DNA of 64,000 nucleotides from Planctomycetaceae bacterium (GCA_027487485.1 JAIYDN010000070.1:1-64000); one strand, 5' to 3'; shown: positions 9,427-18,861, numbered from the stretch's first letter. Numbers and translations: made by a program. Notes: generated by a model from the sequence alone, not told the origin.

Positions 9427-9792
9427 GACTTGTTTTATTACAGGACTACGTGCTAGCATTTCTCGCGACTACTAAATGTAGTTGGCTGTTTGCATTTCAT
9501 TCTTGATCATGTAACTTGCTCCTACATGAACGACGTTCAAGGTTCCCAGTATCTTGTACGTCGAAAACGAGGGATCGGTTTCATTGGTGCGAGGTACATT
9601 TTTCTCAAATTATTTTTTGTTCGCACATTCTTGACTGTGTCATTAGCAAGCATTGATGGATGGAATCCGTAGCCTGCAAAATGATGTATCAAAACTAGCG
9701 CGGGTATTATCGAGAAAAGTGTTCAAGCTGCAAAACTAGTTCTTCTGAAGCTTTTGTTTTATATCACTTTTCCTATAGGAGGATCCTATCGA
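9427..9792. other. Intergenic region, no gene seen
   Basis: About 365 bp, more AT-rich than its flanks. I see no supported ORF. The end holds the ribosome binding site TAGGAGG of the next gene. A promoter for that gene probably lies in the AT-rich stretch at about 9590-9770, but I cannot place its boxes securely. Confidence 0.4.
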
Positions 9793-10542
9793 ATGGCTCA
9801 ACGACCGCTGATTGGTTTGAATTGTGATTTGAAGGGGGCCAGTCAAGGCACCCCATCCTTCTGCTATCTAGCAGCAGGTTACTTTGATTCGATTGCGAAT
9901 GCAGGTGGAATTCCCGTTCTTGTTCCGCCAACAAGCGATCCCGATATGCTTGAGCAATTGTTGGACCGGCTAGATGGTTTTGTATTGGTGGGTGGTGCAG
10001 ATCTCGATCCACGCAACGATGGTTATATGCTGCACAGTTCTGTCAAACCCATGGAACCACGACGCGAAGAATTCGATCGTCGTCTAGCGCAAGAAATCGC
10101 GAATCGCAAGATGAGCCTTATGGCGATCGGCGTCGGCTTACAACTGATCAATGTGATCCAAGGCGGAAATCTCTTCTATCATCTGCCTATTGATATGCCC
10201 TCTGCCATTCCGCACCGGGACCCTCACGATATCAATCACCGCCATTCCTTAGTGGTCGAGTCCGATTCTATTTTAGGCCGTGTTTATGGTGAAGGTGAAA
10301 TACGAGTGACAAGTCGCCACCATATGGCCATCGATCGATTGGCGGACTGTTTCCGAGTCACTGGCCGATGCCAAGACGGAGTCATTGAAGGGATCGAGAG
10401 CATTGATCCTGATTGGTTTGTATTCGGCTGCCAATTCCATCCTGAATCCCCTGCTGCGAGCGCGCTCGACATTCGCATCTTTGAGGAATTTGTCGAAGGC
10501 GTTGCAGCGAAGTCCGGTTCTCTTCAGCTGGCCGGCTCGTAA
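9793..10542 (+). CDS. Class I glutamine amidotransferase-like protein lacking the catalytic Cys (PuuD/peptidase C26 family)
   Basis: 249 residues. The fold is that of gamma-glutamyl-GABA hydrolase-type class I amidotransferases: N-terminal PLIGLNCD, then DGFVLVGGADLDP (about 61-73), the nucleophile elbow, and FGCQFHPESP with H216 and E218. At the elbow, where active members read CRG, this protein has IGVGLQ, so the nucleophile Cys is Gly (G113, codon GGC). H216 and E218 are kept. Hydrolysis by the usual mechanism is therefore not expected; it may be a binding or regulatory pseudo-enzyme. The start is ATG 9793 with TAGGAGG upstream; the longer frame from 9754 contains that Shine-Dalgarno site. 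Neighbours give no pathway. Confidence 0.85.
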   Translation: MAQRPLIGLNCDLKGASQGTPSFCYLAAGYFDSIANAGGIPVLVPPTSDPDMLEQLLDRLDGFVLVGGADLDPRNDGYMLHSSVKPMEPRREEFDRRLAQEIANRKMSLMAIGVGLQLINVIQGGNLFYHLPIDMPSAIPHRDPHDINHRHSLVVESDSILGRVYGEGEIRVTSRHHMAIDRLADCFRVTGRCQDGVIEGIESIDPDWFVFGCQFHPESPAASALDIRIFEEFVEGVAAKSGSLQLAGS

Positions 10543-10876
10543 GCGTATTTAACGACTGATAAACCACGATTGGGCCTTCATGGATGAAGGCTCATGTCTG
10601 GTACATCGAAAAAACGAGATAATCCGCAGTTGGAAGCGGAGTACAGCTCGGTCGTAATCGCTTGCCACCGCAGGGGATTTGTATGGACTTTGCCTGTATT
10701 GGGCACGGATGCCCGGTCTCGTTTCACCAAAGCGTTTCACCATTGCGTTTCGACGCAAGGCAAATAAAAATGGCGAGGCTAGCTCAACGAGAGCTAACCT
10801 CGCCAACGGGGGAAGGGAATGCAGGTCGCGAAGATGCAAGAATTTCTAATCGCGGCCCACAATTCAAAATAGGTCG
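10543..10876. other. Intergenic region with two hairpins
   Basis: No supported ORF. It contains an 8-bp inverted repeat at 10573-10590 (GCCTTCAT/ATGAAGGC) and the terminator-like hairpin at 10760-10804 listed separately. Confidence 0.4.
10760..10804 (-). terminator. Terminator-like hairpin oriented on the minus strand
   Basis: An almost perfect 14-bp stem (GGCGAGGTTAGCTC pairing with GAGCTAGCCTCGCC) is followed on the minus strand by ATTTTTATTTG. No minus-strand gene lies upstream of it: the next sequence in that direction is the antisense of the plus-strand binding-protein gene. It could end an antisense or small RNA, or simply be a palindromic repeat. Confidence 0.5.
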
Positions 10877-12037
10877 ATGGCGATTTGGTACCAAATCAAT
10901 TCTTACGAAATCGTCATTTGTTCCGTGCACCCAACATTCAACTTCACCGTTCGTAGTGGTTATTCTGGCGTTTTGTGCCTTCTTGGGGCATGGTTATGCG
11001 TTTCAGGCTGCACAACCAGACCTGAAAACAGCGTCGTTTTGTACACCTCTGCCGATCGCGAGTACGCAGCCCCGATCCTGGACGCGTTTGATCGCAATCA
11101 TCCCGGCGTCGAAATCGCACGTCAATTTGACGTGGAGGCATCCAAGACCCTTGGGCTGGTAACTCGGATTGAACAAGAGCAATCGCGAACACGCTGCGAC
11201 GTGTTCTGGAATAACGAGATCCTACACACGATTCGGCTTCAGCAGAAAGGATTGCTAGCAAAGCGTTCGTGGCAGATCCCTGCGAACTGGCCGAAGCAGA
11301 TGCGAGCCAGCGACGGCACTTGGGTTGGTTATGCGGGACGCGCTCGCGTTTTGCTCGTCAACAAAGAACGACTTGCGGATGCCTCGCAATGGCCTAAGAG
11401 TGTTTTCGAGCTAGCCGATCCCAAGTGGCATCATCGATGTGGAATGGCGTACCCAGTCTACGGCACCACTGCTACGCACATGGCAACCATACGGTCCGTT
11501 GCCAAGGGGTTGGTTATGACGGAAGCATGGGCAAAGACCTTTACCGATGAAAGCTCGCACGTGAATTGGGACTCTTGGTTGGATCTCGCTGCGAAGAATT
11601 CGGTGGTGCTCGCGGGCAACAAGCAGACGGCCCAAGCGGTCAGTCGTGGTGAGTTGGATTGGGCGTTAACCGACACCGACGATGCGATGATTGAAAAGGA
11701 TTCGGGGAATCCTGTGGAACTGATTTTTCCCGACCAAGCCGACGGCCAATTCGGTACGTTGTTGATCCCCAATACGATTGGCGTTCTTCGGGATGCGCCT
11801 CATCCAGCAGCGGCAGCGTTGCTTGCCGATTATTTGATGAGTGAAAAGGTGGAAGCTCGACTAACCATGGGCAATGGTGCGCAGTTTCCCGTTTGGCCGA
11901 ATTCGTCTGAGAAGTCCCGGCTAACTCAAGGCAAAACCATTCGTTGGGCCGAAGTCGATTTTGAATTGGTCGCCAAAGATTGGGACTCCACGTTGGAACG
12001 GATCAAACGAGCCTTTGACGCGGACAAAAAACAATAG
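10877..12037 (+). CDS. Iron-type ABC transporter substrate-binding lipoprotein
   Basis: 386 residues. A hydrophobic segment (GVLCLLGAWLCVSGC) ends in a lipobox with C45, so it is probably a lipoprotein. The mature part begins VVLYTSADREYAAPILDAF, the typical opening of ferric-iron or Fbp/AfuA-like periplasmic binding proteins, and continues with DVFWNNE and VGYAGRARVLLVNK as in that family. Its usual partners, a permease and an ATPase, are absent nearby, so it is an orphan here. The ATG at 10877 gives a long N-terminal tail; GTG at 10925 would give a more usual lipoprotein signal. The ligand (ferric iron or another anion complex) is inferred. Confidence 0.8.
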   Translation: MAIWYQINSYEIVICSVHPTFNFTVRSGYSGVLCLLGAWLCVSGCTTRPENSVVLYTSADREYAAPILDAFDRNHPGVEIARQFDVEASKTLGLVTRIEQEQSRTRCDVFWNNEILHTIRLQQKGLLAKRSWQIPANWPKQMRASDGTWVGYAGRARVLLVNKERLADASQWPKSVFELADPKWHHRCGMAYPVYGTTATHMATIRSVAKGLVMTEAWAKTFTDESSHVNWDSWLDLAAKNSVVLAGNKQTAQAVSRGELDWALTDTDDAMIEKDSGNPVELIFPDQADGQFGTLLIPNTIGVLRDAPHPAAAALLADYLMSEKVEARLTMGNGAQFPVWPNSSEKSRLTQGKTIRWAEVDFELVAKDWDSTLERIKRAFDADKKQ

Positions 12038-12123
12038 TCATTCAAAGGGTGGATTGGCAAGGCTGACTGAAAACTTCCCCCGAGTAAGAAAAAGGGGGCG
12101 AGAATACCGCATTCATGAAACGG

Positions 12124-13548
12124 CTATCGACGAAGGTCGTCTTGATTGCGAAGCAACTTGGAAAGTCGCGATTCTTCCTGAGCGTAATCGATCAATGTGA
12201 AACGAGAGGGACGAATACTCGATTTGGCCTTTTTCGCGGAATCGGATACATCGGCTAACGCGAATTGAGAGACCAACATCTTTTCGCTCAATTCGTTCTG
12301 CTGCGACACAGCCTCCTTAAGTTCGGCAACGGTACCTAACCGCATTTGGTTTTTGGCCTCCTTGATTTCTTTGTCCTTCAACGAGATTGCCGCATTCACT
12401 TGTTGCATTTCCGCTTTGAGTGAGGTGCGTCGTTGAAGATCTTTCTGCTGCCAATCCGCCATTCGTGTAGGAAAGGATCGCACTTCATCTTCGTATTGCC
12501 TTTGCTCCGAGCGATACTTATCCATTTTGCGGCGGTATTCTCGTTTTTCACTTTCCGATGGCTCGTCGACGACAACTCTCTTTCCTGTATCTTTGTCTGT
12601 TTTGTAGGTTGTTTTCGGTTCGACAGGAATTTTGGGAGCGACGGGGGGCCGTGGTTTACCTTCTGTCTCCTTATCCCATTCGTTATTGAGCACTTTTTTC
12701 GTGGCAAAAAGTTGTTTGCGAATCATCTCCACTTCGTCGATCGCTTTTGTTTCCTCTTCCATTCGTTCCTTGATGGATTCGACGTTTGTTTTCGCGTCTG
12801 CTAGTTCTCTTTCTAAAGAACTGACAACTGCCTTTGCTTCGTCGAGACTTAAACTACGAAACTCATCAACACGAGCTAGTATCGCTTTACCGTGTTGGTT
12901 CGATTTTTCCCATTCCGTCCGGAATCGCGAAGTATCAGATTTGCTAGCAAGTGTTTCCAATGCACTTTTAGCATTTTGGACTGCTGCGGTTGGAATGGCC
13001 TTTTGCTGTTCATCCGCTTCTAGCATACCGAGCAGTGCGCCTAGATCTTCGATCAAAGCAACCCTGTAACTGCTTTCGAGCGTATCGGTGGAGACCAAAC
13101 CGACGATTTTCTCGAAGATCTCTTCCGCATCTTGCGTTGATTCGGCTTCCAGCAGCAACCAAAGCTTTAGCTGATGCTGCCCCAGCTGCAAATGGGGCGA
13201 GGATGAACTCTTCATAGGGTTGGACTTAAGGCATTTCCAAGCTTTGGAGAATTGGCTTTGCTGAATGTGAACGATGGAGGCAGCTTGGGTTGCCACCGAG
13301 CGGCAGGGGGACTGAGGTGGGATTTGAGAAAGGATCTCGTCCACTTTGTCGCGTTCAGGACTATTCGGCTGTTGAATCATAGAAATCAGCGACTTCGCAT
13401 GCTTGATGTCCACTTCCTGTGCGAATATCGCCGGCAACGAAAAAGAGAACAGCAGCATCCATCCAGGAAGTGAGACAACTTTCATGAGATAGATGTATCG
13501 AAGCACAAGGGTAAGTTTTCTTTTACTCATCCGTCTGGGTCTTTCCAT
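12124..13548 (-). CDS. Secreted or periplasmic coiled-coil protein, unknown function
   Basis: 474 residues; not recognised. A signal peptide starts at the internal ATG 13485 (MKVVSLPGWMLLFSFSLPAIFAQ), which is the more likely start and gives 453 residues. The middle and C-terminal parts are strongly charged and coiled-coil-like: about 235-290 (ELADAKTNVESIKERMEEE) and about 330-440, rich in E, K, Q and R. The N-terminal third looks helical and repeat-like, possibly TPR-related. It is convergent with the binding-protein gene. It may be a periplasmic scaffold, but nothing specific can be said. Confidence 0.7.
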   Translation of the reverse strand: MERPRRMSKRKLTLVLRYIYLMKVVSLPGWMLLFSFSLPAIFAQEVDIKHAKSLISMIQQPNSPERDKVDEILSQIPPQSPCRSVATQAASIVHIQQSQFSKAWKCLKSNPMKSSSSPHLQLGQHQLKLWLLLEAESTQDAEEIFEKIVGLVSTDTLESSYRVALIEDLGALLGMLEADEQQKAIPTAAVQNAKSALETLASKSDTSRFRTEWEKSNQHGKAILARVDEFRSLSLDEAKAVVSSLERELADAKTNVESIKERMEEETKAIDEVEMIRKQLFATKKVLNNEWDKETEGKPRPPVAPKIPVEPKTTYKTDKDTGKRVVVDEPSESEKREYRRKMDKYRSEQRQYEDEVRSFPTRMADWQQKDLQRRTSLKAEMQQVNAAISLKDKEIKEAKNQMRLGTVAELKEAVSQQNELSEKMLVSQFALADVSDSAKKAKSSIRPSRFTLIDYAQEESRLSKLLRNQDDLRR

Positions 13549-13789
13549 GGCTCACGAAAACCAGAGTGGCAGTCCGACACAACGATTCGAAGCCAATGTT
13601 CTTGCAAACTAGGCTACGAACACGACCAAGATTATGGTGCATGCATAGGCCTGGGTGCAACAAAACAAAAGCATGTTTGCCAAATCTTCTTCCCAGGGGC
13701 CATGTTGGACACGAAGAGCAGGATCTTCTCGTTGGGGCAAAAAGTGTATATTTGTAACTGAAGTACTCCTTTCAGAACGGCTGCCTTGT

Positions 13790-16027
13790 ATGAATCGAAC
13801 ATCTCTTGGAAATTTATCGCGCGATTTCAACGCAAGCGTTGTCGTTTTTCTGGTTGCGCTTCCGCTGTGTTTGGGTGTGGCTCTGGCTTCAGGTGCACCG
13901 CTCATTTCTGGGATTCTTGCAGGAATCGTGGGTGGGTTGCTTGTGGGGGCCATGAGTGGATCGCAGACAAGCGTTAGCGGTCCGGCAGCAGGTCTTACCG
14001 CCATCGTGGCAGCTCAACTGGAAGTCCTCAAGTCGTTTGAAACGTTCCTGTTGGCTTTGTTTTTGGCGGGCATCCTTCAAATCGCGATGGGCTTGTTGCG
14101 AGCCGGCACTCTTTCGGCATTTTTCCCTTCTGCAGTGATCAAGGGGCTTCTCGCTGCGATTGGTGTGATTCTGATTTTGAAACAGATTCCACACATTTTG
14201 GGGCATGACAATGATCCCCAAGGAGAAATGCGATTCGAACAGCCGGATCACGAGAATACTTTTTCCGAGATTGGTCGGCTGTTCTTTGGCGAGGTGCACC
14301 AAGGGGCGATGGTGATTGGGCTGCTGTCCTTGCTGCTATTGGTGAGTTGGGACAGTTTCAAGATCAGCAAGAAGAGCCCGATCCCCGTTCCCTTGATAGT
14401 CGTGTTGCTGGGTATTGGATTGAGCGAGCTGTTTCAACGGATTGGCGGAGAGTGGTCCATTCAAGCAAGTCACTTGGTGGAGGTTCCCGTTGCAGAGCAA
14501 TATCGCGACCTGCTTGGCTTTTTGAGAATGCCCCAATGGGCAGACTGGAATCAGCCGGCCGTCCTTACAGCCGCCGTTACGATCGCATTCGTCGCGTCGC
14601 TGGAAACACTTTTGAATCTCGAAGCGATCGACAAGATAGATCCTCAGCAACGAATCTCGCCACCGAATCGCGAGCTTCTGGCTCAAGGGGTTGGGAACAT
14701 GGCTTGCGGTCTGATCGGCGGGCTACCCATCACTTCGGTGATCGTACGCAGCTCCGTCAACATTAACTCAGGTGCACGCAGCAAACTGTCCGCAATTATC
14801 CACGGTGGTCTTCTCTTGTTGAGCGTCGTTTTCCTGCCCACGTATCTCAATCAAATTCCCCTGGCATGCCTGGCGGGCATTCTTCTTGCGACCGGATTCA
14901 AACTTGCAAGTCCGACCGTCATCTCGCAAATGTATAAGGAAGGGGTCCAACAGTTCGTTCCGTTCATGGTTACCTTAGTGGCTATTGTTTTGACGGACTT
15001 GATTATCGGCGTAGGAATTGGACTGGCGGTAAGTTTTGGCTTTATCTTGGCGGGAAATGTCCGCCGTCCGATCACTCAGATCAAGGAGAATCATCTCGCT
15101 GGCGAAGTCGATCATATCCAACTGGCCAATCAGGTTAGCTTTCTCAATCGAGTTGCGCTCGAGAACGCATTAAGCCAAGCCGAACCTGGAAAGCACTTGC
15201 TTTTGGATGCGGAAGAAACCTATTACATGGACCCGGACATCCAGAGTTTAATCCGGGATTTCATTGCGAAAACTGCGGTCGCTCGGAGGGTATTAGTCAG
15301 CACCAAAGGCTTCCGGCCCGAATTTCGAATCCCCAATCGCATTCTGTTCACGGAGTTCACCACACAGCAACTTCAAGAGCGGATGTCGCCTGGTGACGTT
15401 CTGAACGCTCTTCGGGAAGGTAACCAGCGATTCCGCTCTGGCACTCGACTGACGCGCGATCTCGGACGGCAATTGTCAGGCACATCGTCGGGGCAACATC
15501 CCCTTGCGATTGTACTGACCTGTATCGACTCCCGTTCGCCGGCCGAGATCATATTTGACGTTGGCCTTGGCGACATTTTTACCATTCGCATTGCGGGAAA
15601 CGTGGTACGGTCGAAGGTGCTTGGCAGCATGGAGTATGGTACTGCGGTGGCCGGCGCACGACTCATTCTTGTGATGGGGCACACCCGTTGCGGAGCTGTG
15701 ACCACCGCGGTAGATCTACAGTGTTCCGGTAATAACGTCAAAGAAGCGACAGGGTGCGACCACTTGGATTTGATTATCGACGAGATTCAAAAGTCGATCG
15801 ACCCAACTGTGGCACCTAGGATTGCGAGTGCATCTGACGAACTGAAAAAGACGATAGTTGACGAAGTTGCGAAGAAGAATGTCATCCACGCGGTGAACTT
15901 GATACCTCAAGAAAGCGCGACCATCCAACGACTTCTAGATTCCAATAGAATTGCGATCGTGGGTGCGATGTACGATGTCGTCAGTGGTGAAATCGAGTTC
16001 TTAACCGATCAGGCTATCGGTCTATAA
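13790..16027 (+). CDS. SulP-family anion transporter fused to beta-carbonic anhydrase
   Basis: 745 residues from ATG 13790. Residues 1-430 are a SulP membrane domain (LPLCLGVALASGAP near the N-terminus, about 10-12 helices). Residues 440-525 resemble a STAS domain. Residues 535-745 are a beta-class carbonic anhydrase with the zinc ligands C578 (in CIDSR, with D580/R582) and H631/C634 (in HTRCG). Fused SulP-carbonic anhydrases are known in bacteria and are thought to move bicarbonate and interconvert it with CO2 at the inner membrane. All zinc-site residues are present, so the enzyme domain should be active. The upstream extension to 13655 is not needed. Sulfate as substrate cannot be excluded. 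Confidence 0.92.
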   Translation: MNRTSLGNLSRDFNASVVVFLVALPLCLGVALASGAPLISGILAGIVGGLLVGAMSGSQTSVSGPAAGLTAIVAAQLEVLKSFETFLLALFLAGILQIAMGLLRAGTLSAFFPSAVIKGLLAAIGVILILKQIPHILGHDNDPQGEMRFEQPDHENTFSEIGRLFFGEVHQGAMVIGLLSLLLLVSWDSFKISKKSPIPVPLIVVLLGIGLSELFQRIGGEWSIQASHLVEVPVAEQYRDLLGFLRMPQWADWNQPAVLTAAVTIAFVASLETLLNLEAIDKIDPQQRISPPNRELLAQGVGNMACGLIGGLPITSVIVRSSVNINSGARSKLSAIIHGGLLLLSVVFLPTYLNQIPLACLAGILLATGFKLASPTVISQMYKEGVQQFVPFMVTLVAIVLTDLIIGVGIGLAVSFGFILAGNVRRPITQIKENHLAGEVDHIQLANQVSFLNRVALENALSQAEPGKHLLLDAEETYYMDPDIQSLIRDFIAKTAVARRVLVSTKGFRPEFRIPNRILFTEFTTQQLQERMSPGDVLNALREGNQRFRSGTRLTRDLGRQLSGTSSGQHPLAIVLTCIDSRSPAEIIFDVGLGDIFTIRIAGNVVRSKVLGSMEYGTAVAGARLILVMGHTRCGAVTTAVDLQCSGNNVKEATGCDHLDLIIDEIQKSIDPTVAPRIASASDELKKTIVDEVAKKNVIHAVNLIPQESATIQRLLDSNRIAIVGAMYDVVSGEIEFLTDQAIGL

Positions 16028-16057
16028 GACGATTGACTTGCGAGAAGTCACATACGC

Positions 16058-16855
16058 TCAGAAGTGGGAAGTTTCGCGCTCCGAGGAACAGACGAGCACA
16101 TCTTTCAGGTCCGCTTGCAAATGCTGAGCGAGGCAGTTCATCGCAAAGAACTCGCTCGCGTGATGGCCGATCAACAGCATGGCGATCCCGCGGGATTCTG
16201 CCTCCAAGCATTGATGGTAGGTTGCTTCGCCGGTCAACATGGCGTCGCAGCCACGACTCGCCACCAGTCCCAACATACTCCCACCGCTGCCGCAAACAAT
16301 TCCAACCTTGCGAACGCCATGTGTGTCAGAGTGAGTTGATTTCGCTTGAATGTCTGGGATATGCTTCCGAAGCCGTTCAAAGAGCTCTTCGATCGTATGA
16401 GGCTGTTGACCGTGGACGTATCCATAACGCCCCACGCCAACGGATTCATCTATCTCAGATCCACTGGCAAAGTTTTGAAGAGGTCGGACCGATGTCAATT
16501 CCAACATCTCTGCCAGTTGCTGGTTGATACCTTTTTTCGCATTGTCCCAGGCGGTGTGAGGCGAATAGATTGCGATTCCAGCCTCAATCGCCTGTAGTAA
16601 GAGCTTGCCTGTCGATGTGTCGTTGGTGATGCGAGCCAGGGGTTTGAATGGGATTGGGTGATGACACACGACCAATTGAGCTTGTCGTTCCATCGCTTCC
16701 GCCAAGGTAGTTGGCGTAAGCGTCAGGCAAGTCATCACCACCGAGACGTTTTTTTCTGAGGAACCCACCAACAGTCCAACGTTGTCCCAAGATTCCGCGT
16801 ATTCCAACGGTGCGATCTGGTGTAAAGCACTTAGTATCGTGGCGAGTTTCATCAT
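16058..16855 (-). CDS. Nif3-like dinuclear metal-centre protein (YbgI/Nif3 family)
   Basis: 265 residues, the usual length of the short bacterial form. The N-terminal half has AESWDNVGLLVG and VVCHHPIPF, whose two His bind metal in this family. The C-terminal half has GSGGSMLGLVASRGCDAMLTG and GHHASE, completing the dinuclear site. Members form hexameric toroids; the biochemical role is unsettled and GTP cyclohydrolase annotations are weakly supported. Its start overlaps the stop of fmt by 4 nt, so it is translated from the same transcript. Confidence 0.9.
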   Translation of the reverse strand: MMKLATILSALHQIAPLEYAESWDNVGLLVGSSEKNVSVVMTCLTLTPTTLAEAMERQAQLVVCHHPIPFKPLARITNDTSTGKLLLQAIEAGIAIYSPHTAWDNAKKGINQQLAEMLELTSVRPLQNFASGSEIDESVGVGRYGYVHGQQPHTIEELFERLRKHIPDIQAKSTHSDTHGVRKVGIVCGSGGSMLGLVASRGCDAMLTGEATYHQCLEAESRGIAMLLIGHHASEFFAMNCLAQHLQADLKDVLVCSSERETSHF

Positions 16856-17868
16856 GATGTTAATTGACTCAGGATTCGATGAGATCCGGAAACAGGTTCG
16901 ACATGCAATCTTTCGTATCGCGAATAGCCTCGGACGAATTCGGATGCGTCCATCGACCGTTTGCCTGCGGGCTGAACGGATTCAAGGACCAAGATGCCAT
17001 CGGTCGTAACAAGCTTTAGGGCTGCGTCCGATTGCCCCACAAGAAGATCCCCTGGCTTTCCGATCGTTGCATCCACTTGGACGTCGACCGCACGAGCTTG
17101 AGACACGATCAAGCGAAGCGATTTGCCATCGGGGAAAACCACATTGGTGAAGGTGCCTGGCCATGGCTGCAACCCACGCACCAAGCGATCCAATAGTCGA
17201 GCTGGGTACTGCGGGTCCAGTTGCCCATCCTGCTTGTTGAGCCTCGGGGCCTTGGTCATTTTCTGTTTGTCTTGAAGGATGCCCAGTTCGGTGCATTCTT
17301 CGAGCGATCGTTTGGATTCTAGATCTCGAACGGATGCCAGGGTGGATTCAACCCCGAGCAGGCTGAGTCGACGTTCTAATTGTTCCGCAGTTTCGGACGG
17401 TAGAATTTCCGTTACAAGTTGATGAAGAACGGGACCGCCGTCCAAGGTGGGAGTCATATGAATGATCGAGACGCCAGCGGTTGGGTCGCCGGCCAAGATC
17501 GACCATTGCACTGGAGCAGCCCCGCGGTGTCTGGGCAATAACGACCCATGCAGATTGATACCGCCCAGTTTGGTGGCGGACAGGGCATGTTGTGACAGGA
17601 TTTGGCCGTAGTCGCACACGACCATCAAATCGGCCTGAAGCGAAGCAAGCCAATCCATCGTTTGAGGTTCATTGATGGAAGCCGGGTCGAAGATGGACAG
17701 CCCATTTTCGGAGGCCCATACGCGTACAGGACTAGGGGGTGGAGCTTTCTTTGCAGAACCAACGACCGCGGGCCTGGTAATGACTGCCGCGATATCTTGT
17801 CCGGAGATTCTTAGGGCATCAAAGCTTGGGACAGCAAAAGGACCTGTCCCCATCAGTATCAGTCGCAA
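16852..17868 (-). CDS. fmt: Methionyl-tRNA formyltransferase
   Basis: 338 residues starting at TTG 17868, with GAGAGG six bases upstream; the reading frame extends further to 17925 but that part lacks family similarity. The N-terminal formyltransferase domain has MGTGPFAVPSFDAL, then GGINLHGSLLPRHRGAAP, which holds the catalytic Asn/His and the SLLPRxRG loop, followed by DxTAGVSI. The C-terminal domain (about 215-320) with LRGLQPWPGTFT binds tRNA. It formylates initiator Met-tRNA using 10-formyl-THF. The Nif3-like gene follows with a 4-nt overlap; the usual partner def is not next to it. Confidence 0.95.
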   Translation of the reverse strand: MRLILMGTGPFAVPSFDALRISGQDIAAVITRPAVVGSAKKAPPPSPVRVWASENGLSIFDPASINEPQTMDWLASLQADLMVVCDYGQILSQHALSATKLGGINLHGSLLPRHRGAAPVQWSILAGDPTAGVSIIHMTPTLDGGPVLHQLVTEILPSETAEQLERRLSLLGVESTLASVRDLESKRSLEECTELGILQDKQKMTKAPRLNKQDGQLDPQYPARLLDRLVRGLQPWPGTFTNVVFPDGKSLRLIVSQARAVDVQVDATIGKPGDLLVGQSDAALKLVTTDGILVLESVQPAGKRSMDASEFVRGYSRYERLHVEPVSGSHRILSQLTS

Positions 17869-17961
17869 GGATAACCTCTCGATCGGCGTATCAACGAAAA
17901 TGGGCAAGCAAAAGTGCCTGCCCAAGATCGTATCTTAGATGGAAGCTTTGTCGACCTGGTA

Positions 17962-18288
17962 TTAAACCATGTCCTTGAGCTTCTTGAGAGGACGAACCTT
18001 AACGGCTGTCGAAGCTGGCTTTGGATCTGCCCATTTCATTTCACCCGTTTGTGGGTTACGAACTTGGCGCTTTGGAAGAGCCTTCTTCTGAATGCGGACG
18101 ATCTTGCACAAATCTGGAATGACGAACGAGCCAACGCCCTTCTTACCAACGGAATTCGAAATCTCAACCTTGAGGGCCTCGAAAACTTCCGCAATTTGCT
18201 TCTTGGAAAGACCAGTCGCTTCAGCGATGTTGGTGAAGATCTGGACCTTGGTTAGTGGCTTTTCTGTCTTGGCAGCTGCTTTCGCCAT
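17962..18288 (-). CDS. HU/IHF-family DNA-binding protein
   Basis: 108 residues from ATG 18288. The frame stays open upstream to 18495, but that part has no HU character. LTKVQIFTNIAEATGLSKKQ at the N-terminus and the following dimerisation helices match HU-type histone-like proteins. The strand and arm region (about 60-90) has PKRQVRNPQTGEMKW, with the conserved RNPxTG tip of the DNA-bending arm. A Lys/Ala-rich start (MAKAAAKTEK) and a charged tail (VRPLKKLKDMV) extend the core. It packs and bends chromosomal DNA. Transcribed alone. Confidence 0.92.
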   Translation of the reverse strand: MAKAAAKTEKPLTKVQIFTNIAEATGLSKKQIAEVFEALKVEISNSVGKKGVGSFVIPDLCKIVRIQKKALPKRQVRNPQTGEMKWADPKPASTAVKVRPLKKLKDMV

Positions 18289-18516
18289 GCGATAAATCCC
18301 TTTTACAAACGTCGAATCAAGTATCGTGTCCAACCGAGAGGACAGCTTTGGTTTTGCTGAATTAAAGGTTGCCGGGGGCAAAATGCAACCGGGAAACGCG
18401 GATTCCAACCCAAAAACCCTGGTTTTCGTTCGATTTTGTCCCAAAATCACTGAAAATCCCGATGGTTTTTGCCATTCAAGCCGTCCGGACAGCATTTCGC
18501 CTGGCTTCAGGAATTG

Positions 18517-18861
18517 TCAATTTAGGGGATATTTCAGACGATTTCGAACCATTTTGAGCTCCAAAGCGCGGCTCAAATCAATCCCCAAAACCTCGGCTAT
18601 TCTCAAGGTGTAGGCCAGCACATCGGCAATCTCCTGAGCTACCGGCGAATCGTCCGTGATGGAATCCGGTGCAGCTTCCGTCCCCGTCCACTGAAAATGT
18701 TCCATCAGTTCGGCTGCTTCGATCGCGATCGACATGGCCAAGTTCTTGGGCTGGTGAAAACGTTCCCAATCGCGTTCCGCAACAAACTGATTCACGATGG
18801 CTTTGAGTTCTTGGATTGTAGTGAAAGTATCGCTTCGATTGGAAGATGCTGGAATGTTCAT
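18517..18861 (-). CDS. MazG-like nucleotide pyrophosphohydrolase (RS21-C6/dCTPase type)
   Basis: 114 residues. The all-alpha MazG fold is indicated by LAMSIAIEAAELMEHFQW (the ExxE metal-binding helix) and QEIADVLAYTLRIAEVLG (the ExxxD helix). These motifs coordinate magnesium and hydrolyse nucleoside triphosphates to the monophosphate and pyrophosphate. The short form is most like dCTP/5-methyl-dCTP-cleaving house-cleaning enzymes, though the substrate cannot be decided from sequence. Start at ATG 18861; a single gene facing away from the peroxiredoxin gene. Confidence 0.9.
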   Translation of the reverse strand: MNIPASSNRSDTFTTIQELKAIVNQFVAERDWERFHQPKNLAMSIAIEAAELMEHFQWTGTEAAPDSITDDSPVAQEIADVLAYTLRIAEVLGIDLSRALELKMVRNRLKYPLN

